Source of the DNA: an uncultured Eubacteriales bacterium
Lineage (GTDB): Bacteria; Bacillota; Clostridia; Oscillospirales; UBA644
Direction of reading: 5' to 3'
Assembly (NCBI GenBank): GCA_900547165.1
Contig: URFZ01000013.1
Location: forward strand, 1-64,000
Length of the DNA stretch: 64,000 nucleotides
Position numbers and translations under genes: made by a program. Positions 33,477-41,996 of this stretch are shown one piece after another (the stretch's first letter is position 1; each line of letters begins with the position of its first letter). The notes beneath the pieces were generated by a model that saw only the letters and a list, made by a program, of their open reading frames with translations, had not been told where the DNA came from and did not search any database.

Positions 33477-33681
33477 GGCAATACAGACACGGTAAAATTT
33501 ATAAAAACTTGCTTTTTCGCGGCTGTTTTTGCAAGTCAGGCAAAAAGACGGCAATCAAAATCACAATATGCGGAGAAGGTGTGCCGTCGCACATAGGGAA
33601 CTTGCAGAAAACCGCACAGCCCTTTTCTTTTCCGCTGCGCGGAGTTTGCGTCGTTTTTCGCATGCGAAAAGCCGAGCAAAC
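33477..33681. repeat. Tandem non-coding repeat in the min region, copy 2
   Basis: Second unit of the pair described at 33143; it ends 20 nt from the mrdA stop codon. Together with the spacer it makes up the whole mrdA-minD gap (33086-33700), in which no gene is seen. Confidence 0.85.
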
Positions 33682-33700
33682 CTTTTTATACCTAACGGAT

Positions 33701-35734
33701 TCACCTTACCCCGTCAAACTTGTCTCTGTCCGAGAACCAATACTGCAATACCTGCGTGATGTATTTTGCGTTGAGCGGCGTTGTGCCCGTGCCCGCGTTT
33801 TCGACAACAAGCACGAACGCGACCTGCGGGTTTTCGGCAGGGGCGAAGCCGACAAGAAGCGACGTTGCTTTTTTGCCGTCAACTTCTGCCGTACCGGTTT
33901 TTACGGCGATGGAAGAAAGCGTATAATTCGCAAAGCCGGAGCCTGCTGAACCGCCCGTTTTGGAAACTTCCACCATGCCTTCAACCACGGCTTGAAGCGT
34001 TTCCTGTTTCAGTCCGAGGCTTTCGTAAGAGGTGGACGAGGAATAAACCGTTTCATTCTTTTCCGCGTCGCGAATGGATTTTATGATATGCGGCGAATAG
34101 AATTTGCCGCCGTTGCCTATCGTTGCAACGTAGTTAACAAGCTGCACGGGCGTTACCGCATTGTCCGACTGACCTATCGCGGCAAGGAGCGTTTCGCCGT
34201 CTTCCCATGTCTTGCCTATGCTTTCGCGGTATTTTCTGCCCGCGATGATACCGCTCATCTCTCCCGGCAATTCTATACCCGTTTTTTTGCCGAAACCGAG
34301 TTTTGCTGAATATGAGTTGAGAGTGTCTATGCCCGCGATACGTCCGACGTCAAAGAAGAAGATGTTGCAGCTGTGTTTGAGTGCGGTCACGACATTGACT
34401 TCGCCGTGCGAAATACTGCGGAAGCAGGACGGCTGATAATCGTCGTAAAAACGGTATACGCCCTCGCAATAGCGGGTCGAATACTTGGTGATTATCCCCT
34501 CTTCAAGTCCCGCGATACCCGTAACCATTTTATACGTCGAACCGGGTGCGTAAAGTCCCGATATGGCGCGGTTTATAAGCGGTTTGTTTTCGTTTGAGAC
34601 AAGCGTGGAATAATCGGCATTGTATGTTTTTATGTTAAAAGTCGGGTTGCTTGCCATGGCAAGTATTTCGCCCGAATTGGGGTCCATGAATATTGCGGCG
34701 GCGGCGGACGCGGAGTCCTCGCCGTTGATTTCGCGGCACGAAACGAGCAGTTCTTCAAGCCCTTTTTCGACCACGGTCTGCATTTTTGAGTCTATCGTAA
34801 GAATAACGTCAAAGCCCGATTTCGCGTCAACGGAGGCGTAGCCCTCTTCGGAGGCAAGGTCGCCTATATCGGAAACGACCGTGCCCGAATCGTCGTTTAT
34901 CGTATAGCGGTAGCCGTTCTGTCCGCGCAGATAGTCCTCGCAGACCTTTTCTATGCCGTCCTTGCCCACGATGTCGTCGAACAAGTACCCTTTTGCGGAA
35001 AGCGTTTCATACTCTTCCGCGCTGATACGTCCGACTGTGCCGAGGATATGGGACGCAATTCCGGGCATCGTATACTCGCGCGCCGATGAAGTTATGAGCG
35101 TCACGCCCGGCAAAGATGATTTGTTTTCTTCTATCATCGTCGAGGTCTTTATGTCAACGTCCTCGGCAAAAGTATATTCCGAGCCGCCCGCACCGGTCTC
35201 TATTTCATAACGAACGCCGACTATCTTTGTCGCCCTTTCGGGGTCGCGGTCGGCAAGTGAATAGGCCTTGAAAAGTTCCGTCATAACGGAAAGCGGGTCA
35301 TCGGCTGTCTCTATTTTTTTTGAAGCCAGATATTTGGAGAACGACGAACGCAGGCTTTCGGACTGCATATATGCGGGAGTGAAAGAAAACGCGCCGTTTG
35401 TATACGCCACGGGAAAAGTGTCCGTATAATCGTCCTCACATTTTTCGAAAAAGCCTATCAGCGCGTCTATCGTTGCGTTCAGATCGTCGGTTTTTTGCCT
35501 GTTTATCACAACTGAGACCTGCGAAACGCTCTGCACTATGGGTTCGCAGTTGCGATCGAGTATATCGCCGCGCGCCGCTTTGACAACGGTTTTGGTAACA
35601 ACGCTGTTCGATGAACTTTTATAATACGCCGCGCCGTTCACGAGTTGAAGATTGACGAGACGGACGACGAACAGCGACGCGCAGATAACAAACGCGACAA
35701 TAACGGCAACAAGCCTTTTACCGTATTTTTTCAT
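33701..35734 (-). CDS. mrdA: Penicillin-binding protein 2 class transpeptidase
   Basis: Class B PBPs cross-link peptidoglycan; next to mreBCD this one is expected to serve side-wall elongation with RodA. The 677-residue protein has an N-terminal membrane anchor (about 7-28). The dimerisation domain has RGDILDRN and the transpeptidase shows all three motifs: SxxK as STYK (about 396-399), SxN as SCN in HSCNIFFFD, and KTGTAEV near the C-terminus. ATG 35734 has GGAG upstream and overlaps mreD by 17 nt. rodA is not in the window. Confidence 0.95.
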   Translation of the reverse strand: MKKYGKRLVAVIVAFVICASLFVVRLVNLQLVNGAAYYKSSSNSVVTKTVVKAARGDILDRNCEPIVQSVSQVSVVINRQKTDDLNATIDALIGFFEKCEDDYTDTFPVAYTNGAFSFTPAYMQSESLRSSFSKYLASKKIETADDPLSVMTELFKAYSLADRDPERATKIVGVRYEIETGAGGSEYTFAEDVDIKTSTMIEENKSSLPGVTLITSSAREYTMPGIASHILGTVGRISAEEYETLSAKGYLFDDIVGKDGIEKVCEDYLRGQNGYRYTINDDSGTVVSDIGDLASEEGYASVDAKSGFDVILTIDSKMQTVVEKGLEELLVSCREINGEDSASAAAAIFMDPNSGEILAMASNPTFNIKTYNADYSTLVSNENKPLINRAISGLYAPGSTYKMVTGIAGLEEGIITKYSTRYCEGVYRFYDDYQPSCFRSISHGEVNVVTALKHSCNIFFFDVGRIAGIDTLNSYSAKLGFGKKTGIELPGEMSGIIAGRKYRESIGKTWEDGETLLAAIGQSDNAVTPVQLVNYVATIGNGGKFYSPHIIKSIRDAEKNETVYSSSTSYESLGLKQETLQAVVEGMVEVSKTGGSAGSGFANYTLSSIAVKTGTAEVDGKKATSLLVGFAPAENPQVAFVLVVENAGTGTTPLNAKYITQVLQYWFSDRDKFDGVR

Positions 35735-36227
35735 TGTATTTTCTCCATTTGCGGTTTGTGCCTATCAGCTTGACAACGAAGTATATCACAACGGCGACAA
35801 CAGCCGTCAGCAGAACCGACGGAAGCACCGTTTTGAGCAGCGCGGGAAAAAAATCCGCGCCGTAAAATATCCTGTTCCAGAGAGCAAGCGCCGTATCCCT
35901 GCAAAAAACGCAGAGAACGCATATCAGTTCGCAGGCAAGCAGATTTGAACTTATTCGGTTCTCGGCAAGATAGCCCACGGTATAGCCGACGGCTGCGAAC
36001 AAAAGCGCGTTGAAGCCGAAAACGCCGCTGCCGACCAAGTCCGAAATAAGCCCGAAAACAAGCCCGTAGATCGCGCCGAAATACTCGTTTTCAAAAAGCC
36101 CGAGAGCAACCACCGCGCACAGCAGATACGACGGACTGACGCCGTTGAAGCGGAGCGGGGTTATGATATACGCTAGCATATAAAGAAGCGTCAGAAACAG
36201 GCTGTAAAGCAAAATGCGGACTTTCAT
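35718..36227 (-). CDS. mreD: Rod shape-determining protein MreD
   Basis: The 169-residue integral membrane protein has about five helices, with the family stretch LYMLAYIITPLRFNGVSPSY, then FENEYFGAIYGLVFGLISDL containing the conserved GL-x-SD. It is part of the elongasome. The start overlaps the mreC stop by 4 nt (ATGA) and its end overlaps mrdA, so the mreC-mreD-mrdA genes are translationally coupled. Confidence 0.9.
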   Translation of the reverse strand: MKVRILLYSLFLTLLYMLAYIITPLRFNGVSPSYLLCAVVALGLFENEYFGAIYGLVFGLISDLVGSGVFGFNALLFAAVGYTVGYLAENRISSNLLACELICVLCVFCRDTALALWNRIFYGADFFPALLKTVLPSVLLTAVVAVVIYFVVKLIGTNRKWRKYNEKIR

Positions 36228-37066
36228 TGTGCTGCTCCGTCCTTGATCTCTGTTATGATGTAAACGCGCTCAACGGAAGAAATATCAGTATGCGGGGCAA
36301 CTTTTGCCCATACCGTGCCGTCGTCGCGGCGAACCACGTCCGTCACTGTACCGACGGGTATCGACTTCGGAAAAACGCCGCCGAGCCCCGATGTGACAAG
36401 TCTGTCTCCGCGTCCGAGAACGCTGTTTTTGTCTATGTAAGAAAGTCTGGCAACACCCTCAGCGCTCAGATCGGCGGATGCGGAAAGAATGCCGCAGTCG
36501 TGGGTGGTGGAGACCATAACGCCCACGCTGAGTTCGGTGTCAAACAATGTCTTGACCTTTGACCAATTCGGACCGACGGAGGAAACAACGCCCACAAGTC
36601 CGTCGCAGGAAACAACGATGTCCCCCTCTTTGACACCCGACGATGTGCCCGCGTTCAGGTTCAGAGTATCGCTCCAACCGTCCGTACCGCGCGCCACCAC
36701 ATCTGCGGAAGCGTAAGAAAACGTCTGCTCGCCGTCAGTCATGTCGAGCAGTTTTTTCAGATTTCCGTTTTCGATTTTAAGATATGCGTTCTCGTCAGCC
36801 TCGGCACGCGCCTGCGCAAGTTGCCCGCGCAAGTCTTCGTTTTCCTTTTCAAGGTCGTCGTAACGGAACGGCGCGGAAAACATATCCGAGAAAAAGTTCT
36901 TAACCGCCGTGCCCGCCGTGTTGAAAGGCGTCATCACAAAGCCCACAAACTGCTCGTGCGGCATTTTTGCGCTGCCGAGCAACGCGCTGAACATAAAGCC
37001 GACAAGATATATACCGATAAAGACGAGAACGATGAATAATTTGTTTTTGAAAAAGTTCCTGTTCAA
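36224..37066 (-). CDS. mreC: Rod shape-determining protein MreC
   Basis: MreC is an elongasome scaffold that links MreB and PBPs. The 280-residue protein has an N-terminal membrane helix (LFIVLVFIGIYLVGFMFSAL, about 9-28) and a coiled coil (about 70-115, YDDLEKENEDLRGQLAQARA). The two beta-barrel core shows SDTLNLNAGTSSGVKEGDIV and GLVGVVSSVG. It starts 12 nt after the mreB stop. Confidence 0.95.
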   Translation of the reverse strand: MNRNFFKNKLFIVLVFIGIYLVGFMFSALLGSAKMPHEQFVGFVMTPFNTAGTAVKNFFSDMFSAPFRYDDLEKENEDLRGQLAQARAEADENAYLKIENGNLKKLLDMTDGEQTFSYASADVVARGTDGWSDTLNLNAGTSSGVKEGDIVVSCDGLVGVVSSVGPNWSKVKTLFDTELSVGVMVSTTHDCGILSASADLSAEGVARLSYIDKNSVLGRGDRLVTSGLGGVFPKSIPVGTVTDVVRRDDGTVWAKVAPHTDISSVERVYIITEIKDGAAQ

Positions 37067-37078
37067 AATTATTCTCCC

Positions 37079-38107
37079 TTAATTTCCGAGCGTCGAGTTT
37101 TCGTAATTGCGCAGTTTCTTTGCCATCGGAACGGCTCTCATCGCGCCGACAGCCGTCGCTTCGAGCGGGTTTTCTTCAACTACCGCTTCCATGCCCGTTT
37201 CTTTGTAAATAAGTTCCGTCCAGCCTTTCATCAGCGCGCCGCCGCCGACAAGGTGTATCTTTGAGCGTATCAGGTCGGACGCTATTTCGGGCGGGATCTT
37301 GCCGAGAACGGTCATAATGCCGTCCACTATGGCGCGGACGCTTGATGCGATTGCCTGATGCACGTCCTCGCTTGAAAGCACGAAGTTTTCGGGAAGTCCC
37401 GAAATAAGATGTCTGCCGTTCAGGGTCATCAGTTCCATGTTTTTAACGTCCGAAGCGCAGCCGAGTTGTTTTTTGACGTCCTCCGCCGTACCGTCGCCGA
37501 TAAGTATGTTATAATTTTTTCTGACAAAGTTGATGATGTCGCGGTCAAACGTGCCGCTGCATTCGGAAAGAGAACGCGCAAGCATAACGCCGCCGTTGGC
37601 AACAACGCTTATATCCGTTCTGCCGCCGCCGATGTCCACGATGATGTGTCCGCGTCCGCTGAAAACGTCAAGCCCGCAGCCGAGCGCCGCCGCAATGGGT
37701 TCGTCCACAGGCACCACGCGGGAGCCGTACGCCGCTTTTGCCATATCGCGCATGGAGCGTCTTTCAACGCTTGACGCCGCCGCGGGAACGACGATGGCTG
37801 ATGTTATGCCTATTCTTGTCTGCACAACGCGGGAGACATACTGACAAAGCATTGCGACCGTCTTGTCAAAATCGGAGATAATGCCGCCGCTTATGGGGCG
37901 ATCGACGCTTATCGTCTCGGGCGCTCTGCCTATCATCTTTTTTGCTTTGTCGCCTATTGCAACAACTTTTTCGTTGTAAATATCCGTCGCGACGACCGAC
38001 GGCTCGCCGAGAACTATGCCTTTGCCGTGACGCGCAATATATGTATTCGACGACCCGAGAGAGATCCCGAGAGTCGTTTTATGAAACAAACTGAAACTGA
38101 ACAGCAT
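37079..38107 (-). CDS. mreB: Rod shape-determining protein MreB
   Basis: MreB is the bacterial actin that guides side-wall synthesis. The 342-residue protein has the actin-type ATP site: LGISLGSSNTYI (phosphate 1), VDEPIAAALGCGLD, IIVDIGGGRTDISVV (phosphate 2) and HLVGGGALMKGW (adenosine). ATG 38107 has GGTGA upstream, 4 nt after the maf stop; a longer frame to 38176 runs into maf. It is slightly divergent from canonical MreB (for example GSSNT for GTANT) and could be an Mbl/MreBH-type paralogue, but the mreC/mreD context fits MreB. Confidence 0.95.
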   Translation of the reverse strand: MLFSFSLFHKTTLGISLGSSNTYIARHGKGIVLGEPSVVATDIYNEKVVAIGDKAKKMIGRAPETISVDRPISGGIISDFDKTVAMLCQYVSRVVQTRIGITSAIVVPAAASSVERRSMRDMAKAAYGSRVVPVDEPIAAALGCGLDVFSGRGHIIVDIGGGRTDISVVANGGVMLARSLSECSGTFDRDIINFVRKNYNILIGDGTAEDVKKQLGCASDVKNMELMTLNGRHLISGLPENFVLSSEDVHQAIASSVRAIVDGIMTVLGKIPPEIASDLIRSKIHLVGGGALMKGWTELIYKETGMEAVVEENPLEATAVGAMRAVPMAKKLRNYENSTLGN

Positions 38108-38111
38108 ATTT

Positions 38112-38687
38112 TCACCAAATCCTGATTCCTGCTTTTTCAAGCATTTCAATAACCGTGCAAACGGGAAGTCCGACAACGTTTGACCAGTCCCCGTTTATTC
38201 TTTCAACAAAATTCCCGCCCCTGCCTTGTATCGCGTAAGCGCCGGCTTTGCCCATCGGTTCGCCTGTTGCCACATACGCTTTGAGTTCTTCTTCGCAGGC
38301 GTTGCGGAAGAACACTTCCGTACCCACGACGTTCTTTTCAACAACGGGCTTACCGTCCTTTTCAAACATAACGCAAACACCCGTATACACAAAATGCGAA
38401 CGTCCCGCAAGGACCTCAACCATTCGCAGAGCGTCGTCGGCGTCTTTCGGTTTTCCGAATATATCGCCGTCGAGAGCTACGACCGTGTCGGCGGAAAGCA
38501 CACAATCGTTTTTATGAGAAGCGAACACCGCCGCACCTTTCATTTCGGAAAGTTTGGAAACAACTTCTTCGGGCGTGCCGAAAACGCCGCTTTCGTCAAC
38601 GTCGGAAACGCAGACTTCAAATTCCGCGCCCGCGCGTGTCAAAAGTTCTTTTCTTCTCGGAGACCCCGAAGCAAGTATAAGTTTCAT
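38112..38687 (-). CDS. maf: Maf-family nucleoside triphosphate pyrophosphatase
   Basis: Maf proteins hydrolyse dTTP/UTP and modified pyrimidine nucleotides, and overexpression blocks septation. The 191-residue protein has ILASGSPRRKELL (substrate loop, about 4-16), SADTVVALDG (catalytic Asp, about 64-73) and AYAIQGRGGNFVERINGDWS near the C-terminus, typical of the dTTP/UTPase subfamily. ATG 38687 is favoured by homology; AAAGGA lies somewhat far upstream. It leads the mreBCD operon, as in many Firmicutes. Confidence 0.95.
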   Translation of the reverse strand: MKLILASGSPRRKELLTRAGAEFEVCVSDVDESGVFGTPEEVVSKLSEMKGAAVFASHKNDCVLSADTVVALDGDIFGKPKDADDALRMVEVLAGRSHFVYTGVCVMFEKDGKPVVEKNVVGTEVFFRNACEEELKAYVATGEPMGKAGAYAIQGRGGNFVERINGDWSNVVGLPVCTVIEMLEKAGIRIW

Positions 38688-38804
38688 TGCGTTTTTCCGT
38701 TCCTTTCCGCTGTCGGAATATATTCGGCACAGCCAGAGCATAGACAGCCCGAACAAAAAGCCGTTTCAATGTCGGTGTTGTGATTATTTATAATTTTTCA
38801 TTTT

Positions 38805-38833
38805 ATTTTAGCATATATTTATATAAAAATCAA
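38805..38833 (-). promoter_or_regulatory. maf-mreBCD operon promoter
   Basis: Minus strand: TTGATT (38833-38828), 17-bp spacer, TAAAAT (38810-38805). It faces away from the S24-gene promoter at 38886. Confidence 0.65.
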
Positions 38834-38885
38834 GACGAAAAAGAAAGGAAAAACCTCCGAGAGTGCATTTTTTGAAAAATATTCA

Positions 38886-38914
38886 TTGAATTATGCGCTC
38901 CGATGTGATACAAT
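38886..38914 (+). promoter_or_regulatory. Promoter of the S24-fold gene
   Basis: TTGAAT (38886-38891), 17-bp spacer, TACAAT (38909-38914), 33 nt upstream of the ATG. Confidence 0.7.
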
Positions 38915-38947
38915 AAACGAAAGCAAACGCTCGGAGGTATAAAAACA

Positions 38948-39301
38948 ATGCTTATTCCCGTATACGACACGGCTGACGAATATCTGGACGGCGAACCCTC
39001 GTCCGAAAAAGAAACGGAACTCGGCGAAGATGCCGCAGAGGGACTGTTCTGGTTCCGTATGCCCGATAAATCCATGGAACCGCTTATCAAAGAAAACGAA
39101 TACGTCCTTTTCAGAGAAACAAAAAAACTCGGCGAAGTAGGAACGGTCGCGCTTGTCGCGCTGGGTGACGAACTGCTTGTCCGCCACCTCGATTACGCAA
39201 AAGATTCGCTTTGGCTCAAACCCGAGAACCCCGAATTTGAAACAAAAACTTTCATGGGCGTTTCTCTCCGCAGAGCAAAACTCCAAGCGGTCAGAGTATA
39301 A
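38948..39301 (+). CDS. Stand-alone S24/LexA-like domain protein
   Basis: The 117-residue protein corresponds to the C-terminal half of LexA/cI repressors. The nucleophile region is DKSMEPLIKENEYVLF (Ser at about 41) and the second region is GDELLVRHLDY. In LexA the latter holds the catalytic Lys (VKRL); here it reads VRHL, so the base appears to be Arg. No helix-turn-helix and no Ala-Gly cleavage region precede it; the N-terminus is acidic (EPSSEKETELGED). It may be a non-cleaving scaffold or partner domain. ATG 38948 has GGAGGT upstream; single-gene unit. Confidence 0.8.
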   Translation: MLIPVYDTADEYLDGEPSSEKETELGEDAAEGLFWFRMPDKSMEPLIKENEYVLFRETKKLGEVGTVALVALGDELLVRHLDYAKDSLWLKPENPEFETKTFMGVSLRRAKLQAVRV

Positions 39302-39520
39302 CGGCACGAAGCATATTGACGGACAAGGCTTTTGCTTTGTCCGTTGACGTTTTATTCTTAATTCTTTACACAAATCAAAATTTTTGCCGTTTAATTCGGC
39401 AAAAGCAGGCATTTTTTGGCTTTTTTGCAAAGTAAAACACCCATAAAAATTTTCGTCAAGAAAAAAAAACAGTCCGCAGAGGTTTTCTCTGCGGACATAT
39501 TTTTAATTTGTCAGCGGCAA

Positions 39521-40762
39521 TCAGTGCCACGGCTTGCGGATCTTGGTGGATTCCACGATTCGGCCTATCGCAACGGCGTAAGCCGCGTTTCTGAACGTTG
39601 TGCCGTACTGCTCTTTTGCCTTTGTAACGGCTTCGAAAGAGTTGTTCATTCTGTGTGCGAGTTTTTCGTTGACATCCTCTTCCGACCAGTAGAAGTTGGA
39701 GAGGTTCTGAACCCATTCGAAGTAGGAAACGACAACGCCGCCGCCGTTGGCGAGAATGTCGGGAACAACGGGAATGCCTTTCTGTTCGAGAATCTTATCG
39801 GCTTCATAAGTCGTCGGACCGTTCGCGCCCTCAACGATAAGGAACGCTTTGACGTCAGCCGCATTTTTCTCGGTTATCTGATTTTCGAGAGCGCACGGAA
39901 TAAGCACGTCGCAGTCGCAGGTCAGCACGGCTTCGCGAACAAGTTGTTTCGCGCCCGTGTAGGTATTGAGCGTTTTGCCGGAAGCGATATAGTTTCTGAT
40001 TTCCGTTATGTTGAGTCCGTTTTCGTCGTAAACACAGCCGTAAACGTCGCTGACACAGACGATCTTATAGCCCTTGTCATACATGATCTGCGCGGTAAGT
40101 CCGCCTACGTTTCCGAGTCCCTGAACGGCAATTCTGTTATGCGTGCCCGCTTTGCCGAGGTAGGAAAGCGCGTTTTCGGCAGTCATTACAACTCCGTTTG
40201 CGGTCGCCGCTGTTCTGCCGAGAGAGCCGCCTATCGCAATGGGTTTGCCCGTTACGACGCCGGGACACTGTTTGCCGGCAAGTTTCGAATACTCGTCCAT
40301 TATCCAACCCATGATCTCGCCGTTGGTGTTAACGTCGGGCGCGGGAATATCGGTCTCGGGACCGATAACGGGAGCGATCTTCTCGGTGAATTTTCTCGTC
40401 AGTCTTTCAAGTTCGCCTTTCGAGAGTTTTCTCGGATCAACGGTTATACCGCCTTTGCCGCCGCCGTAAGGAATGCCCGCAACGGCGCATTTAAAGCTCA
40501 TCCAAGCGGCAAGCGCCTTGACTTCGTTGATGTCCGTGTCCTGATGGAAACGGATACCGCCTTTGTAAGGACCTCTGACGGAGGAATGTTGAACGCGATA
40601 GCCCTCGAAAACTTCGATATGACCGTCGTCCATTTCTACGGGAATGGCAACTTTCAACTCTCTTTCGGGGTATTTGAGCATAACGTACTCGTCGGGAGAA
40701 AGTCCCATCATTTTTGCCGCGTCTTCAAGCACGCTCAGCATATTCTCGTACGGATTGTTCAT
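39521..40762 (-). CDS. gdhA: Glutamate dehydrogenase (Glu/Leu/Phe/Val family)
   Basis: Interconverts glutamate and 2-oxoglutarate plus ammonia with NAD(P). The 413-residue hexamer-type enzyme has the substrate region GPYKGGIRFHQDTDINEVKA, the catalytic Lys in GIPYGGGKGGI (about 105-115) and the Rossmann loop VQGLGNVGG (about 217-225). DIPAPDVNTNGEIM is also conserved. ATG 40762 is chosen by homology; AAAGG lies about 12 nt upstream. Its leader is about 127 nt and looks folded. It lies beside the branched-chain amino acid transporter, which fits amino-acid nitrogen use. Cofactor preference was not determined. Confidence 0.96.
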   Translation of the reverse strand: MNNPYENMLSVLEDAAKMMGLSPDEYVMLKYPERELKVAIPVEMDDGHIEVFEGYRVQHSSVRGPYKGGIRFHQDTDINEVKALAAWMSFKCAVAGIPYGGGKGGITVDPRKLSKGELERLTRKFTEKIAPVIGPETDIPAPDVNTNGEIMGWIMDEYSKLAGKQCPGVVTGKPIAIGGSLGRTAATANGVVMTAENALSYLGKAGTHNRIAVQGLGNVGGLTAQIMYDKGYKIVCVSDVYGCVYDENGLNITEIRNYIASGKTLNTYTGAKQLVREAVLTCDCDVLIPCALENQITEKNAADVKAFLIVEGANGPTTYEADKILEQKGIPVVPDILANGGGVVVSYFEWVQNLSNFYWSEEDVNEKLAHRMNNSFEAVTKAKEQYGTTFRNAAYAVAIGRIVESTKIRKPWH

Positions 40763-40895
40763 GTCGGAAATCAACCTTTCAAAGATATATAAAATTTTTT
40801 AGGGGTGCAACACAAAGGAAAACCGCCTGTCGCAAACGCAAACACCGGTTCTCCCTCTATGAGGCTATACCCTCTGAACTTCCTTGTTCCCATCT
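40763..40895 (-). promoter_or_regulatory. Structured gdhA leader (candidate)
   Basis: Between promoter and ATG the minus-strand RNA can form GTTC[GAGG/CCTC]GAAC near 40845-40882 and an ACCG/CGGT hairpin near 40819-40848. The latter is followed by TTTTCC. It could be an attenuator; it does not match a riboswitch class known to me. Confidence 0.35.
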
Positions 40896-40924
40896 ATTCT
40901 AACACAAAGGCATTTTTTTGTCAA
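40896..40924 (-). promoter_or_regulatory. gdhA promoter
   Basis: Minus strand: TTGACA (40924-40919), 17-bp spacer, TAGAAT (40901-40896). Confidence 0.8.
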
Positions 40925-40959
40925 CCCGGAAAACGTTTTTTGTCAAAAATAAGCAAAAC

Positions 40960-40998
40960 ACCGAAGTTGAGTTTGTGCGACCTTAACTCAACTTCGGT
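40960..40998 (-). terminator. liv operon terminator
   Basis: A 14-bp stem ACCGAAGTTGAGTT/AACTCAACTTCGGT followed by GTTTTGC on the minus strand, beyond element copy 2 and before the gdhA promoter. Confidence 0.85.
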
Positions 40999-41053
40999 AT
41001 TTTCATTGTCTTTAAGCGTGTTATTTATTATATTTTCAGCCTTTTTACATCCC

Positions 41054-41277
41054 TTGGGGATAGGGAAAAATGTTTAGAATGGGTGAATCGAACCCGAAGG
41101 TGTATGTTCATACATCGAGAGGTGAGATTCGCCCGTAGCAAAAAAGGCGTATAAACCATTATTTATGAAAGAAAACACAAAAATCTCTGTTTTGAATCTT
41201 TTTATTTATCTTTTAGACTATTGCTTTTTTTGTATTTTTCCAGCCTTTTTTGCGGTCTGGGCTTTTTTTACATCCCC
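41054..41277. repeat. Dispersed structured element, copy 2
   Basis: Second copy of the element at 21077-21574, without the 274-bp insert. GGGTGAATC/GATTCGCCC encloses TGTATG/CATACA, where copy 1 has CGTAC/GTACG, so the hairpin is kept with changed bases. It ends 2 nt from the livF stop codon. Confidence 0.8.
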
Positions 41278-41278
41278 G

Positions 41279-41992
41279 TTAACCGCCGAGATATGCTTTC
41301 TTAACCTGCTCACTGGCAAGAAGTTCCGCGCCCGTGCCGGAAAGCACTATCTTGCCGCTTTCGAGAACATAAGCATTGTCCGCTATCGAAAGCGCCATCT
41401 GCGCGTTCTGCTCAACAAGCAGTATAGTTGTGCCCGCGTTGTGCAGTTCCTTGATAATGTCAAAGATCTGATCGACAAGAATGGGCGAAAGACCCATCGA
41501 CGGCTCGTCAAGCATAAGCAACTGCGGCTTGGACATAAGCGCTCTGCCCATGGCAAGCATCTGCTGTTCGCCGCCCGAAAGCGTACCTGCCACCTGCTTG
41601 CGGCGTTCTTTCAGACGCGGGAAACGTGAATATACGTCCGCTATACCGTCGTCTATCTCCGAGCGGGGGCGTGTATATGCGCCCATTTCAAGGTTTTCCT
41701 CAACGCTCATTTGGAGAAATACGCGGCGTCCCTCCGGAACGTGCGCCAAACCGTGTTCAACTATCTTGTGGGGTGCGACGCCCGCAAGGTTTTTGCCGAG
41801 GAACTCTATCGAACCGGTCTTTGAATGAAGCAGACCGGAAATCGTTTGAAGCGTTGTGCTTTTGCCCGCGCCGTTCGCGCCGACAAGCGTAACAATCTGC
41901 CCCTTGCGGACTTCGAAGGAGATATCTTTGATTGCATGAATACTGCCGTAATAAACGTTGATATCGTTGACTTTAAGCATTATATCCGACAT
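41279..41992 (-). CDS. livF: Branched-chain amino acid ABC transporter ATPase LivF
   Basis: One of two ATPases that power uptake of Leu/Ile/Val. The 237-residue protein shows Walker A LVGANGAGKSTTLQTISGL, the LivF-typical HVPEGRRVFLQMSVEENLEM, signature LSGGEQQMLAMGRALM and Walker B LLMLDEPSMGLSP. ATG 41992 has AGGAG upstream, 4 nt from the livG stop. It is last in livJHMGF. Confidence 0.96.
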   Translation of the reverse strand: MSDIMLKVNDINVYYGSIHAIKDISFEVRKGQIVTLVGANGAGKSTTLQTISGLLHSKTGSIEFLGKNLAGVAPHKIVEHGLAHVPEGRRVFLQMSVEENLEMGAYTRPRSEIDDGIADVYSRFPRLKERRKQVAGTLSGGEQQMLAMGRALMSKPQLLMLDEPSMGLSPILVDQIFDIIKELHNAGTTILLVEQNAQMALSIADNAYVLESGKIVLSGTGAELLASEQVKKAYLGG

Positions 41993-41996
41993 ACTC

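Noticed and set aside
33165..33554. A 129-codon minus-strand frame and plus-strand frames in the min-region repeat
   Set aside because: They overlap repeats and each other, have no start signals and match no family, including MinC.
41072..41090. tRNA T-arm-like sequence GGGTTCGATTCACCC on the minus strand
   Set aside because: No acceptor, D or anticodon arm can be built around it, and copy 1 lacks the arm pairing; it is part of the dispersed element.
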